A DNA stretch of 64,000 nt, taken from CAVPOO01 sp963707015 (GTDB taxonomy: Bacteria > Pseudomonadota > Gammaproteobacteria > Thiohalobacterales > Thiohalobacteraceae). Below are positions 33,932 to 43,510 of this stretch, in pieces (position 1 is the stretch's first letter; every line of letters starts with the position of its first letter). The stretch covers positions 1 to 64,000 of the forward strand of contig CAVPOO010000021.1 in assembly GCA_963707015.1 (NCBI GenBank), read 5' to 3'. Position numbers and translations under genes: made by a program. Below the pieces are notes generated by a model. That model ran no database searches, was not told the DNA's origin, and saw nothing but the letters and a program-made list of their open reading frames with translations.

Positions 33932-36022
33932 GTGAATCGGGAAGAGATTCTCCGGCTAGTTGTCATTGAGGAATCCCCGAATGACGCTGAAGCGATCGCC
34001 AACATTCTGCGTAATGCAGGGCATGCGATCCGCCTCCGCTATGCGGCCAGTCGCGAGGACCTGGAGGCTGCGCTCGATCAATCAACACCTGATCTGGTGC
34101 TGTGTGCCAAGGGACTGGAATCGATTTCACTGGAAGAAGCCCTCGCCGTAGCCACTGAGCGGGACGAACCTCCCCCCGTGATTGCCATCGGCGATACGGT
34201 GGACGAACCCCAAATCATAGAAACGTTGCGAACCGGCGCCGAAGACCTTGTCTCATTCGACGAACCCGAACACCTCCGACTGGTCGTTCGGCGTGTGCAG
34301 AAAACGCTCGAGTGCCGCAAAGCCCTGCGCCATTACCAACAGGTAAGCAGCGAGTGTGAACGCCGCTGCCGAGCGCTGCTGGACAGTTCGCGTGATGCCA
34401 TCGTCTACGTGCACGACGGCATGCATGTTTACGCAAACCAGTCCTATCTCAACATGTTTGGCTTCCAGGAACTCGAGGAAATCGAGGGCACACCGATTCT
34501 GGACATGGTTGCTGGGGAGGAACACGGAGAGCTGAAGAAGTTCCTGCGCAACTACGCGGAGAATGACACCGGCGAATCCAAAATCAAGCTCAAATGTCAG
34601 AGCCAGGGTAAAGGGACGTTCAACGCGGTCATGGAGCTTACGGCCGCCTCGATCGACGGCGAACCCTGCGCCCAGATCGTGATTCGTGATCAGAGTATCC
34701 TGGACAGCGATTTCGAACAGAAGCTCAAGTTCCTCAGTAATCAGGATCCCGTTACGGGTCTGTTCAACCGGCAGTACTTCATGGGGGAACTCGACCTGGC
34801 TGTGGAGCATGCCAGCAGTGGCTCCGGCGGCAGCGCCATGCTGTTTGTCCTGCTTGACAACTTCAAGCTTGTGAAGGAGTCGGTAGGCCTCACAGGCAGT
34901 GATCTGGTAGTGAGTGCCGCGGCGAAAATCATCCAGAATGAAGTGAACGATTCCGGTCTTGCGGCAAGATTTGGCGACAGCACATTCACTGTCCTCACCG
35001 GCGACCCGGATGTCCAGACCGCAAAAGATCTGGCCGAACGCATGCGACGTGCCATCGAGCAGCACATCTTCGATGTCGACGGTCGTTCGCTCGCTGTAAC
35101 CTCCAGCATTGGAATCACCATCATCGGCGGCGACGGTATCCCTACGCCGCGCGAAGTCCTAGCCCGCGCTGATCTGGCCTGTGAGGTTGCCCGTTCCTCT
35201 GGCGGTAATCAGGTCCACGTCCACAATCCGGTGACGGATGAGCGGCGCAGCCAGGACAGGGATGAGCAGTGGAGCCTGCTGATCCATAAGGCCTTGCAAG
35301 ACAACCTCTTCCACCTCGTCTATCAGCCCATTGTCAGCCTGCAGGGCGAAGCCAGCGAGAAGTATGAGGTTCTGTTGCGACTGAAGAATGAAGAAGGCGA
35401 GGATGTGCTGCCGGGGCAGTTCCTTCCCGTTGCTGAGCAGAGCGGCCAGACGGCTGTTATTGATCGCTGGGTGATAGTGAACGCACTGAGCGTTCTTGCC
35501 GATCGACGCCAGGAAGGTTCCGACACGGTGTTTTTCATCAAGCTCTCGGGATCCACGCTGGCGGATCCGGAGCTGCCGTTATGGATCAACGAGCAACTCA
35601 AGACCCTGCATCTGCCCGCGGACACCGTAGTGTTTGAAATCGCGGAAACCGATGCCGCCCAGAACCTCAAACATGCCAAGGCCTTTGTCACCGCCATTTC
35701 CGCGCTGCACTGCAAGACCTCGCTCGAACACTTTGGCAGCAGCCCCAACTCATTCCAGCTGCTCAAACACCTGGACGTCGACTTCCTGAAGATAGACGGT
35801 GCCTTCTCCCACAACCTCATGAGCGACAAAAACAATCAGGCAATGATCAAATCGATCATCGAAATGGCGCGCTCAATGGACAAGCAGTGTATTGCCGAAT
35901 CCGTCGAAGACGCGGGCAGCCTGTCGGTCCTCTTCCAGTATGGTATCAACTACATTCAGGGCTACTTCTTGCAGGAACCGCATGAGGAGCTGGATTACGA
36001 TTTTTCGGGAGAAATGGTCTGA
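33932..36022 (+). CDS. fimX: FimX-like degenerate GGDEF/EAL c-di-GMP receptor
   Basis: Probable orthologue of Pseudomonas FimX (about 690 aa), which binds c-di-GMP at a cell pole and promotes type IV pilus assembly. Domains: REC-like (1-125) without the phosphorylatable Asp (LVLCAKG), PAS (about 140-255), GGDEF (about 265-430) with the motif reduced to GDSTF, and EAL (about 445-690) with EVL in place of EAL and LEHFGSS in place of DDFG. Both enzyme activities should be lost while ligand binding may remain. GTG start with AGGAG 6 nt upstream. 696 aa. Confidence 0.9.
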   Translation: MNREEILRLVVIEESPNDAEAIANILRNAGHAIRLRYAASREDLEAALDQSTPDLVLCAKGLESISLEEALAVATERDEPPPVIAIGDTVDEPQIIETLRTGAEDLVSFDEPEHLRLVVRRVQKTLECRKALRHYQQVSSECERRCRALLDSSRDAIVYVHDGMHVYANQSYLNMFGFQELEEIEGTPILDMVAGEEHGELKKFLRNYAENDTGESKIKLKCQSQGKGTFNAVMELTAASIDGEPCAQIVIRDQSILDSDFEQKLKFLSNQDPVTGLFNRQYFMGELDLAVEHASSGSGGSAMLFVLLDNFKLVKESVGLTGSDLVVSAAAKIIQNEVNDSGLAARFGDSTFTVLTGDPDVQTAKDLAERMRRAIEQHIFDVDGRSLAVTSSIGITIIGGDGIPTPREVLARADLACEVARSSGGNQVHVHNPVTDERRSQDRDEQWSLLIHKALQDNLFHLVYQPIVSLQGEASEKYEVLLRLKNEEGEDVLPGQFLPVAEQSGQTAVIDRWVIVNALSVLADRRQEGSDTVFFIKLSGSTLADPELPLWINEQLKTLHLPADTVVFEIAETDAAQNLKHAKAFVTAISALHCKTSLEHFGSSPNSFQLLKHLDVDFLKIDGAFSHNLMSDKNNQAMIKSIIEMARSMDKQCIAESVEDAGSLSVLFQYGINYIQGYFLQEPHEELDYDFSGEMV

Positions 36023-36039
36023 GCACTCTCAGACAACCA

Positions 36040-37284
36040 TCAATCGTCGAGAAGGTACGATACCAGGCCATCGGCAAGCTTGGGCTCGAACCAGGTTGAC
36101 TTTGGCGGCATTACCTCACCTGCATCAGCCACTGCCATTAGCTCCGACATCTGTGTTGGGTACAGTGAAAAAGCCACCGCCATCTCCCCGCTGTCCACCC
36201 GTTTCTCGAGTTCCGGGAGGCCGCGGATACCGCCGACGAAATCAATGCGCGGATCACGACGCGGATCGCTGATCCCAAGCACGGGTCGCAGAAGGTGCTC
36301 GGCAAGCAGGCTGACATCCAGTCGCGAAACCGGATCATGATCCGGAATCAGGGCCGGGCTGATCTGGAGCCGGTACCATTGACCGCCCAGATACATACCG
36401 AATTCGCCTCGCTGTCGGGGCCGGACCGGCTCCCGGCAGGTTTCAACCGAGAAATGTTGCCCGACCTCGGCAAGAAACGCCGCGGGGCTCAGGCCATGCA
36501 GATCCCGAACCACGCGGTTGTAATCGAGAATCTGCATCTGCACATGCGGGAAAATCACTGTCAGGAAATATTCATAGCTCTCATCACCCCTGGGGTCCGG
36601 TCTGTTCACCCGTCGCGCGGCCGCAACCCGTGAAGCCGACGCCGAACGATGATGCCCATCGGCGATGTAAAACGCCGGCATCGCAGAAAAAAGCCGGCTG
36701 ATTTTGGCAATGATATCAGCGTCGCGTATCACCCACAGCCGGTGGTTTATGCCGTCATCGGCCACGATATCCACGTCGGGCGTTCCTCTGGCAAGGGATT
36801 CGAGGAGCGTATCCACGGCGGGATCAGCGGGATAGGCCAGCAGAACCGGCCCCGTCTGCGCATGCAGCGCATCGATCTGGCGCATGCGGTCATCCTCTTT
36901 GTCCGGGCGGGTGAATTCGTGCCTGCGGATGCGGTTGGAATCGTAGTCCTCCACAGAGGCCACCGCCACGAGCCCGGTCTGCTCATGAGCTCCCATACGC
37001 AGCTGGTAGAGGTAGTAGCACGGCTTCTCGTCCTGGCGAAGGATGCCCGCTTCCCGCAGGTGCGCCAGATTACTCGCGCCCTTGGCATACACCGCGGGAT
37101 CGTAGGGGTCCATGCCTTCCGGCAGATCGATTTCAGGCTTGGAGATGTGTAGAAAGCTCCACGGTTTACCTGCCGCCCTGAGTCTTGCCTCCTTGCTGTT
37201 AAGTACGTCATAGGGAGGCGCGGCAACATCCGCGGCATGTTCGGGTACTGGCCGCAGGCCGGCAAAAGGTCGGATCAATGGCAT
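36040..37284 (-). CDS. DUF1015 family protein
   Basis: Conserved protein of unknown function, 414 aa, with the DUF1015 N-terminus IRPFAGLRPVPEHAADVAAPPYDVLNS and the internal IADGHHRSASASRVA and HVQMQILDYNRVVRDL segments. No signal peptide or membrane helix is visible. It converges with fimX with a gap of 17 bp. In other bacteria the family is often near serine or phosphoglycerate metabolism genes; no such neighbour is present here, so no function is assigned. Confidence 0.9.
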   Translation of the reverse strand: MPLIRPFAGLRPVPEHAADVAAPPYDVLNSKEARLRAAGKPWSFLHISKPEIDLPEGMDPYDPAVYAKGASNLAHLREAGILRQDEKPCYYLYQLRMGAHEQTGLVAVASVEDYDSNRIRRHEFTRPDKEDDRMRQIDALHAQTGPVLLAYPADPAVDTLLESLARGTPDVDIVADDGINHRLWVIRDADIIAKISRLFSAMPAFYIADGHHRSASASRVAAARRVNRPDPRGDESYEYFLTVIFPHVQMQILDYNRVVRDLHGLSPAAFLAEVGQHFSVETCREPVRPRQRGEFGMYLGGQWYRLQISPALIPDHDPVSRLDVSLLAEHLLRPVLGISDPRRDPRIDFVGGIRGLPELEKRVDSGEMAVAFSLYPTQMSELMAVADAGEVMPPKSTWFEPKLADGLVSYLLDD

Positions 37285-37397
37285 GGCTGGTCCTTGCAGT
37301 CGTTCCCTAGTAAAGGGTTGTGTAGGGCGAAGAACAGGCCGGCAGTTGCCAGTTCAAACCGGCACCGTACGGCTCGAACCCAAGGCGTCCAAACCCG

Positions 37398-38279
37398 CTA
37401 CCGGTTTCTCAGCGCTGCGATTCTTTCATCCAATGGCGGGTGCGACATGAACAGGCGCGCCAGACCCTGGCCGAAACGACCGGATATCCCGAAGGCGGCC
37501 ATCTGATCGGGCAAATGCGGCTGCTCGACACCCGCCTTGAGCCGTTCCAGCGCCGCAATCATGTTGCCCGCACCTGCCAGCCGGGCGCCACCAGCGTCCG
37601 CCCTGAACTCGCGCTGCCGCGAGAACCACATCACAATGATGCTGGCAAGCACCCCTAAGACGAGCTCCGCAACGATCGCGGTGATCCAGAAGGCGGGCCC
37701 ATGACCACGCTCCGTCTTGAATACGACCCGATCGACCAGATGCCCGATGACACGTGAAAGGAATATCACAAAGGTGTTCACGACACCCTGGATCAGCGCC
37801 AGCGTTATCATGTCTCCGTTGGCAACATGGGTCACTTCATGCGCGAGTACCGCCTCGGCCTCGTCCTGATGCATCGCCTGCAATAGCCCCGTACTCACTG
37901 CCACCAGGGCCTTGTTGCGATTCATCCCTGTCGCGAAGGCGTTCATATCCGGCGAGTCGTAGATCGCAACCTCGGGTTCACCAATGCCAGCCTGCCTTGC
38001 CTGGCGCCGGACCGTCCCCACGAGCCACTGTTCAGCCTGGCTGCGAGGTTGCGAGATCACCTGCGCGCCAGTCATACGTTTTGCCGTCCACTTGGACAGT
38101 GCCAATGAGATAAAGGAGCCGCCGAACCCGAAGACACCAGCAAAGATCAACAAGGCATTCAGGTTCAGATCCACCCCCTGTTCATCCAGTATCCGTTCGA
38201 CCCCCAGCAGCCTCAGGGTGATACTGAGTACGACAATAATTGCCAGATTGGTTGCCAGGAACAAAAATACACGTTTCAT
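37398..38279 (-). CDS. htpX: Membrane protease HtpX
   Basis: Zinc metalloprotease of the inner membrane that degrades misfolded membrane proteins under stress. Two N-terminal membrane helices (VFLFLATNLAIIVVLSITL and LLIFAGVFGFGGSFISLAL), the HEVTH zinc motif at about residue 142, two further helices (LALIQGVVNTFVIFL, ITAIVAELVLGVLASIIVMWF), then EFRADAGGA with the third zinc ligand. The length of 293 aa equals E. coli HtpX. Confidence 0.97.
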   Translation of the reverse strand: MKRVFLFLATNLAIIVVLSITLRLLGVERILDEQGVDLNLNALLIFAGVFGFGGSFISLALSKWTAKRMTGAQVISQPRSQAEQWLVGTVRRQARQAGIGEPEVAIYDSPDMNAFATGMNRNKALVAVSTGLLQAMHQDEAEAVLAHEVTHVANGDMITLALIQGVVNTFVIFLSRVIGHLVDRVVFKTERGHGPAFWITAIVAELVLGVLASIIVMWFSRQREFRADAGGARLAGAGNMIAALERLKAGVEQPHLPDQMAAFGISGRFGQGLARLFMSHPPLDERIAALRNR

Positions 38280-38425
38280 GGTCGTAATTCCGACTCCTTA
38301 AGACTTCTTTAAAGAAGATGAACCGCCACTGGCGAAGGAGATCGAGGCCCCGTGCCAGCTGCCGGGTCGGGTGCAAATCATATCAATATCAAAGGCTGCG
38401 CTGATAGCGTATGCTTCGATGATAA

Positions 38426-38454
38426 CCGGCGTCAGCCCAGCAGGGCTAAGCCGG
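38426..38454 (+). other. Hairpin in the leader of the adenylate cyclase gene
   Basis: CCGGC (38426-38430) pairs with GCCGG (38450-38454), enclosing AGCCC/GGGCT around a 4-base AGCA loop. It lies in the 224-bp spacer upstream of the plus-strand cyclase gene, about 50 bp before its start codon. It could be a 5' UTR structure or a terminator-like stem. It does not match a riboswitch class I can recognise. Confidence 0.4.
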
Positions 38455-38503
38455 AAGGCTGTGTTGCGGCTTCAAAATATATCGGAAACAGCAAGTTACA
38501 CCA

Positions 38504-40027
38504 ATGTCAGATAACCAGGCAAAAAACCGCGGCCTGAGTGCCGGCCGCTACGCAGATACGGAGCAGCCCGCCCGCCCGCCCGGCCCCTTCAGGGTACCCA
38601 TCGTTTACCGCATCGCCCTGGCCATCGGGGTGCTGATGGTCGGCTGTATAGGCATCCTGGCCAGCATTATTGTACAAAACCAGAACCAGGTATTGAGACA
38701 GCAGATTGATGATCTCGGGAACACGATCGCGGCCCAGATTGCACGTTCGGTTGCCGAACCCATCATGGCAGATGATCAGCTGGCGCTGGATGTTCTCACG
38801 ACCAGCCTGACGACCGACGTCAACGTGCTCGGGACGGCGATCCTTTCCAAAGATGGCAAGGTGCTGGCGCAGGCGGGACTGACACCCTATGACGAGAGCC
38901 GTAGCACTGAAGGCAAGGAAGCCGTGGAACTTCCACAGACATTACAGGGTCTTGAATGGGAGGAGCGTGGCCGCCGCCTGGTCGCTTACATCAGGCCCGT
39001 CACTTTCAAGCATGTGCTTGCCGGGCATGTAGTGGTCACACTGAGTCGGGCGGCTCTCAAACGCTCGATGGAGAATGCCACCCGCAATATCGTGCTTGCG
39101 AGCATACTGGTTCTGGTGTTCGGCGGCTTCCTGACCTACCTGCTCAGCCGGCGCCTGTCCCGGCCGATCGATGAACTCGTAAATGCCAGCCGCGCGATGG
39201 ATGAGGGCTCTTATGATCTCCGCGCTTCCCAGGACCGGGATGACGAAATCGGTGGTGTCATGGATGTAATGAAGCGTATGGCGGCCGGCGCCCAGCGAAA
39301 ACAAGAGGTCGAGTCAACGCTCAAGCGCTATCTCTCGCCGCGTGTCGCACGAGCCGTCCTTGAGCAGCACGGCTCTCAGGATCTTGGTGGCCGGCGCGTA
39401 GAGGCCACAGTGCTTTTCGCTGACATCGTCGGATTTACCAGTATGGCCGAGGATATGATGCCTGAGGACGTCGGTATGCTGCTCAACCAGTACTTTTCGC
39501 ACATTGCGCGCGCCTGCGAGTGGAACCATGGCCTGGTTGACAAATACATCGGGGACGGTGCGATGCTCGTATTCGGCACACCGGAACCCGACGAGGACCA
39601 TTGCTTTCATGGCATCCGATGCGCACTGACAGTCAAGCATCTGGTAGCGCTCGAAAATGCCCACCGTGAAAAGGCCGGGCACGTGCCGGTGTGGTTCCGT
39701 TTCGGTCTCAACAGTGGCAGCATGCTGGCTGGCAACATGGGCGCCAATGAGCGCATGGAGTACACCGTCGTGGGTGACAGTGTGAACCTGGCTTCACGCT
39801 TGTCCACGGCGTCCAAGGCTGGACAGATAATTATCACCGAAGCGATTTACAACCGTCCCGAGATACGTGACCGCGTCATCGCCCGCCAGCAGCGCTCCAT
39901 CCACCTGCGAGGTATACAACAACCTGTCGCCACCTACGTGGTGGAGGAGCTGATACCCGGCGAGAACGAGCAGCTCATCCGCCAGGTCGAGACTTTATGG
40001 TGGCAGGCGCGTCGTCATAGTGCCTGA
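38504..40027 (+). CDS. Membrane-bound class III adenylate cyclase with HAMP domain
   Basis: Predicted cAMP-forming sensor, 507 aa. A cytoplasmic N-tail of about 30 residues, membrane helix 1 (IALAIGVLMVGCIGILASIIV), a periplasmic sensor region (about 60-180), helix 2 (IVLASILVLVFGGFLTYLL), HAMP (about 205-260) and the cyclase domain (about 300-490). Metal-binding Asp occur in LFADIVGFTS and YIGDGAMLVFG, the adenine-selecting Lys and Asp in VDKYIGD and VVGDSVNLASRL, and the Asn/Arg transition-state pair in the same stretch. All key residues are present, so activity is expected. It is followed after 9 bp by a lipoprotein gene, probably one operon. Confidence 0.9.
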   Translation: MSDNQAKNRGLSAGRYADTEQPARPPGPFRVPIVYRIALAIGVLMVGCIGILASIIVQNQNQVLRQQIDDLGNTIAAQIARSVAEPIMADDQLALDVLTTSLTTDVNVLGTAILSKDGKVLAQAGLTPYDESRSTEGKEAVELPQTLQGLEWEERGRRLVAYIRPVTFKHVLAGHVVVTLSRAALKRSMENATRNIVLASILVLVFGGFLTYLLSRRLSRPIDELVNASRAMDEGSYDLRASQDRDDEIGGVMDVMKRMAAGAQRKQEVESTLKRYLSPRVARAVLEQHGSQDLGGRRVEATVLFADIVGFTSMAEDMMPEDVGMLLNQYFSHIARACEWNHGLVDKYIGDGAMLVFGTPEPDEDHCFHGIRCALTVKHLVALENAHREKAGHVPVWFRFGLNSGSMLAGNMGANERMEYTVVGDSVNLASRLSTASKAGQIIITEAIYNRPEIRDRVIARQQRSIHLRGIQQPVATYVVEELIPGENEQLIRQVETLWWQARRHSA

Positions 40028-40036
40028 CCGGCCCCG

Positions 40037-41146
40037 ATGTTGAAACGCCTTTTTCCCGCCTTTGGTCTGCTTCTGCTGCCGGCGATACTTGTGCTGGCTG
40101 GCTGTGCCCTGCGACCCGCGAGTGAACCATCCGGCGGGATCCAGTTGGAGCATTACCTCGCCAAGCAGGACTACCGCGGTGCAAATGCCTGGCTCGCACG
40201 CCAGGCACGGAGTGGGGCTGATATTCAGGCCGAGCAACGTCTGCTCAAACAGCACATCCAGTCCTTCGAGGAGGCAAACCTCAGCCGCATCATCGAAATG
40301 GAAAAGAAAGGCGACTGGATTGAAGCGCTCACGGCGCTGAACACCGCGCTCGAGAAACTCCCGACCAGCCAGGTCCTTCTGGAAAAACGGGAGTATACGA
40401 TTGCGCAACGGGATCCCGCCCTGCAACGCAGCCTGGAAAAGGAACTGCTCGTTCAGGCCGCCTATCTACGCGACTCGCTGAAAATACTGAATGAGCGTCA
40501 GCGTATCCGCCGGCCGACATTCTCGGAAACCGTCCACCGGGCTCGCCTCGGGCACGAACAAGGCCAGCTGACGGATTCGCTGTTGATCTGTGGCAAGAAC
40601 GCAATCGAACGAGGTGATTACACACGTGCCGAACGCTGTCTTGAGGCAGCCAAGGTCCAGGGCGATTCGGAGCAGCTTGCAGTCCTCTCCCGGGAGCTTG
40701 CCGCGGCAAGACCCAAACCCGAAAGCAAACTCAAGCCTGCCCCAGATCCGAAGCAGCACCAGGAAACCCTGCGCAAGCAACAGGAAATCATACAGACGCA
40801 GCGTCGCCGGCTGCATCTCGCCCTGGACCAGGGCGACCTCGTTACCGCCTCCAACATCATCCTGAAACTCACGCAGCTCGAAGGCGAGACGGCAGAACTG
40901 ACCACGCTCAACAGTTCCGTCGAAGCCGCCATCGCGGCCCGTGTCACGGAACTGCTCGAGTCGGCCAGCGCGTACTATGGGAACGGTGACATTGAAGAGG
41001 CTCGCCTGCAGTGGCTTGAGATCCTCCGCCTCGACCCGGGCAACGACCAGGCAGAGGCAAATATCGAACGCGCCGACCGGGTGCTGAACAAGCTGGAAAC
41101 GCTCCAGCAGGACAGCGCAGCGGAAGCCGCTGCGTCCGGCAATTAG
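40037..41146 (+). CDS. TPR-like helical lipoprotein
   Basis: Uncharacterised 369-aa lipoprotein. The signal peptide ends in the lipobox VLAGC (about residue 20). The rest is helical, with repeats of the TPR or SEL type (for example GDWIEALTALNTALEKLP, RGDYTRAERCLEAAKVQGD, GNGDIEEARLQWLEILRLDPGNDQAEANI) and a charged Pro/Lys linker near residue 235. The 9-bp gap to the adenylate cyclase upstream suggests they are made together; the lipoprotein could sit on the periplasmic side of that sensor. Function unknown. Confidence 0.82.
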   Translation: MLKRLFPAFGLLLLPAILVLAGCALRPASEPSGGIQLEHYLAKQDYRGANAWLARQARSGADIQAEQRLLKQHIQSFEEANLSRIIEMEKKGDWIEALTALNTALEKLPTSQVLLEKREYTIAQRDPALQRSLEKELLVQAAYLRDSLKILNERQRIRRPTFSETVHRARLGHEQGQLTDSLLICGKNAIERGDYTRAERCLEAAKVQGDSEQLAVLSRELAAARPKPESKLKPAPDPKQHQETLRKQQEIIQTQRRRLHLALDQGDLVTASNIILKLTQLEGETAELTTLNSSVEAAIAARVTELLESASAYYGNGDIEEARLQWLEILRLDPGNDQAEANIERADRVLNKLETLQQDSAAEAAASGN

Positions 41147-41260
41147 ATCTCTTAACAGTCACCCAGGCGCGGCGACTGTGGCCAAGGTTGCCCCGGGTCA
41201 CAGCGCCACCCGCGGCTGCGGGCGGCCTTCTGCAGGCCCCTCGGCTGGTATCACGTCGGG

Positions 41261-43510
41261 TCAGAGATCCACACTGAGCCCGTTTACCTTCTGGAAACCG
41301 CGCGGGAGTTTTCGCCCACGACGACCGCGTTCCCCCACATACTCGTCGAGCTCGACGCCCTTCAGCTTGAGGTGACGTTTGCCCGACTGAACGATCAAGG
41401 CAGCCTTGACCGGAACGCTGGCAACCGCAATCACATATTCCTCCCGCGTAGCGACCCGCGCCGGGGGAATTCCGATGATCTTGTTCCCCTTGCCCCTGGC
41501 CATAACCGGCAGTTCACTGACGGGAAACACCAGTATGCGGCCTTCGGTTGTGACGGCAACCAGTTTGTCGGTCTGCGTATCGATAATCCGGCTCGGGGCA
41601 AGCACGCGCGCACCCTTGGGAAGATTCAAAACGGCCTTGCCATTCTTGTTTTTGGCATACAGGTCATCCAGCCGCGCAACGTAACCGTACCCCGCGTCAC
41701 TGCTGATAACGAAACAATCAGCGGGCGAGCCCAACATGACGCCGGCGAACAATGCGCCCTCCGGTGGATTGAGTCGGCCGGTCAGCGGCTCGCCATGGCC
41801 CCGCGCGGACGGAAGACCGTGGGCCGGCAGTGAGTAACTCCGGCCCGTCGAATCCAGGAAAACCGCGAGCTGATTGCTGCGTCCAGCGGCACTCTGTAAC
41901 AGGCCGTCCCCGGATTTGTAGACAAGCCCGGCCGCATCCACCTCATGACCCTTCGCCGAGCGCACCCAACCTTTCTCGGACAAAACGATGGTAATGGCCT
42001 CGCTGGGCACCAATGACGCATCATCCATCGGCTGCGATGCCTCCCTCGCGACGATCATTGAGCGGCGATCATCACCATATTTTTCCGCATCGGCACTGAT
42101 CTCTTTCCGGATGAGTGTCTTGAGACGACGGCTGGAGGCCAGTGTTTTCTCGAGCATCTCGCGTTCTTCGTCCAATGCCTGCTGCTCTCCACGGATCTTG
42201 ATCTCTTCAAGCCGCGCGAGATGCCGCAGTTTGAGTTCGAGTACCGCCTCCGCCTGCGCATCTGACAGACTGAACCGTTTCATCAGGACCGGCTTGGGAT
42301 GGTCCTCGTTGCGAATGATGGCAATGACTTCGTCAATATTGAGAAAAGCAATCAACAGGCCTTCGAGAATGTGCAGGCGGCTGCGAATCTTCTCCAGCCG
42401 GTACTCGAGCCGCCGCCGGACGGTCGCCGTTCTATATTCAAGCCACTCCCTGAGTATGGTGCGCAGATCCTTGACCTGCGGCCTGCCATCGATGCCGATC
42501 ACATTCAGATTGATGCGGTAACTGCGTTCCAGATCGGTTGTCGCAAACAGGTGCGACATCAGGGACTCGACATCGATGCGGTTTGAGCGTGGCACGATCA
42601 CCAGGCGTGTCGGGTTCTCGTGATCCGATTCATCCCTGAGGTCTTCAACCATGGGGAGTTTCTTCGCCTGCATCTGCTGGGCAATCTGTTCGAGCACCTT
42701 GCCCCCTGACACCTGATAGGGCAATGCCGTGATAACGATATCACCCTGCTCCTGCTCGTAGACCGCGCGCATCCGGACGGACCCGTTGCCAGTCTCGTAG
42801 GCGCGGAGAATCTCCTGCCGCGGTGTAATGATCTCCGCCTCGGTCGGAAAGTCCGGCCCCAGCACGTGCTCACACAGATCCTGAAGACTCGCCCTGGCGT
42901 CGTCGAGCAACCGTATGGCAGCACTCGCCACTTCGCGCAGATTGTGTGGCGGTATATCGGTCGCCATACCAACCGCAATGCCGGTCGCACCGTTGAGCAA
43001 CAGATTCGGCAGGCGTGCCGGCAACAATGCCGGTTCTTCCAGCGTGCCGTCGAAGTTGGGAACCCACTCGACCGTCCCCTGCCCCAACTCGGCAAGCAGG
43101 ACCTCGGCATAAGGGGCGAGACGGGCCTCCGTATAGCGCATCGCCGCAAACGACTTGGGGTCATCAGGCGACCCCCAGTTACCCTGACCGTCGACCAGTG
43201 GGTAACGGTAAGCGAAGGGCTGCGCCATCAGCACCATCGCCTCATAGCAGGCCGTATCACCGTGCGGATGAAATTTGCCCAGCACATCGCCGACGGTACG
43301 TGCGGATTTCTTGTATTTGGCCGCCGCCGACAGGCCCAGTTCCGACATCGCATAAATGATGCGACGCTGCACCGGTTTCAGACCGTCACCAATGTGCGGC
43401 AGGGCGCGGTCGAGGATCACATACATGGAATAATCCAGGTACGCCTTTTCCGTAAACGCCTTCAGCGGAAGCTGTTCGATGCCCTCAAAATTGAGTTCCT
43501 GATTTTGCAT
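41261..43510 (-). CDS. parC: DNA topoisomerase IV subunit A
   Basis: DNA-cleaving subunit of topoisomerase IV, which decatenates daughter chromosomes. It has the start region LKAFTEKAYLDYSMYVILDRALPHIGDGLKPVQRRIIYAM, the quinolone region with HPHGDTACYEAMV, the catalytic Tyr in RYTEARLAPYAEV (about 120), and a C-terminal beta-pinwheel of ParC type. The 749-aa length and ParC-like sequence separate it from GyrA. It follows parE on the same strand after an unusual 303-bp spacer. Confidence 0.96.
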   Translation of the reverse strand: MQNQELNFEGIEQLPLKAFTEKAYLDYSMYVILDRALPHIGDGLKPVQRRIIYAMSELGLSAAAKYKKSARTVGDVLGKFHPHGDTACYEAMVLMAQPFAYRYPLVDGQGNWGSPDDPKSFAAMRYTEARLAPYAEVLLAELGQGTVEWVPNFDGTLEEPALLPARLPNLLLNGATGIAVGMATDIPPHNLREVASAAIRLLDDARASLQDLCEHVLGPDFPTEAEIITPRQEILRAYETGNGSVRMRAVYEQEQGDIVITALPYQVSGGKVLEQIAQQMQAKKLPMVEDLRDESDHENPTRLVIVPRSNRIDVESLMSHLFATTDLERSYRINLNVIGIDGRPQVKDLRTILREWLEYRTATVRRRLEYRLEKIRSRLHILEGLLIAFLNIDEVIAIIRNEDHPKPVLMKRFSLSDAQAEAVLELKLRHLARLEEIKIRGEQQALDEEREMLEKTLASSRRLKTLIRKEISADAEKYGDDRRSMIVAREASQPMDDASLVPSEAITIVLSEKGWVRSAKGHEVDAAGLVYKSGDGLLQSAAGRSNQLAVFLDSTGRSYSLPAHGLPSARGHGEPLTGRLNPPEGALFAGVMLGSPADCFVISSDAGYGYVARLDDLYAKNKNGKAVLNLPKGARVLAPSRIIDTQTDKLVAVTTEGRILVFPVSELPVMARGKGNKIIGIPPARVATREEYVIAVASVPVKAALIVQSGKRHLKLKGVELDEYVGERGRRGRKLPRGFQKVNGLSVDL

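Noticed and set aside
38350..38503. Possible c-di-GMP riboswitch before the adenylate cyclase gene
   Set aside because: There is a GC stem, but the conserved bases of the GEMM-I or GEMM-II aptamers are not present.
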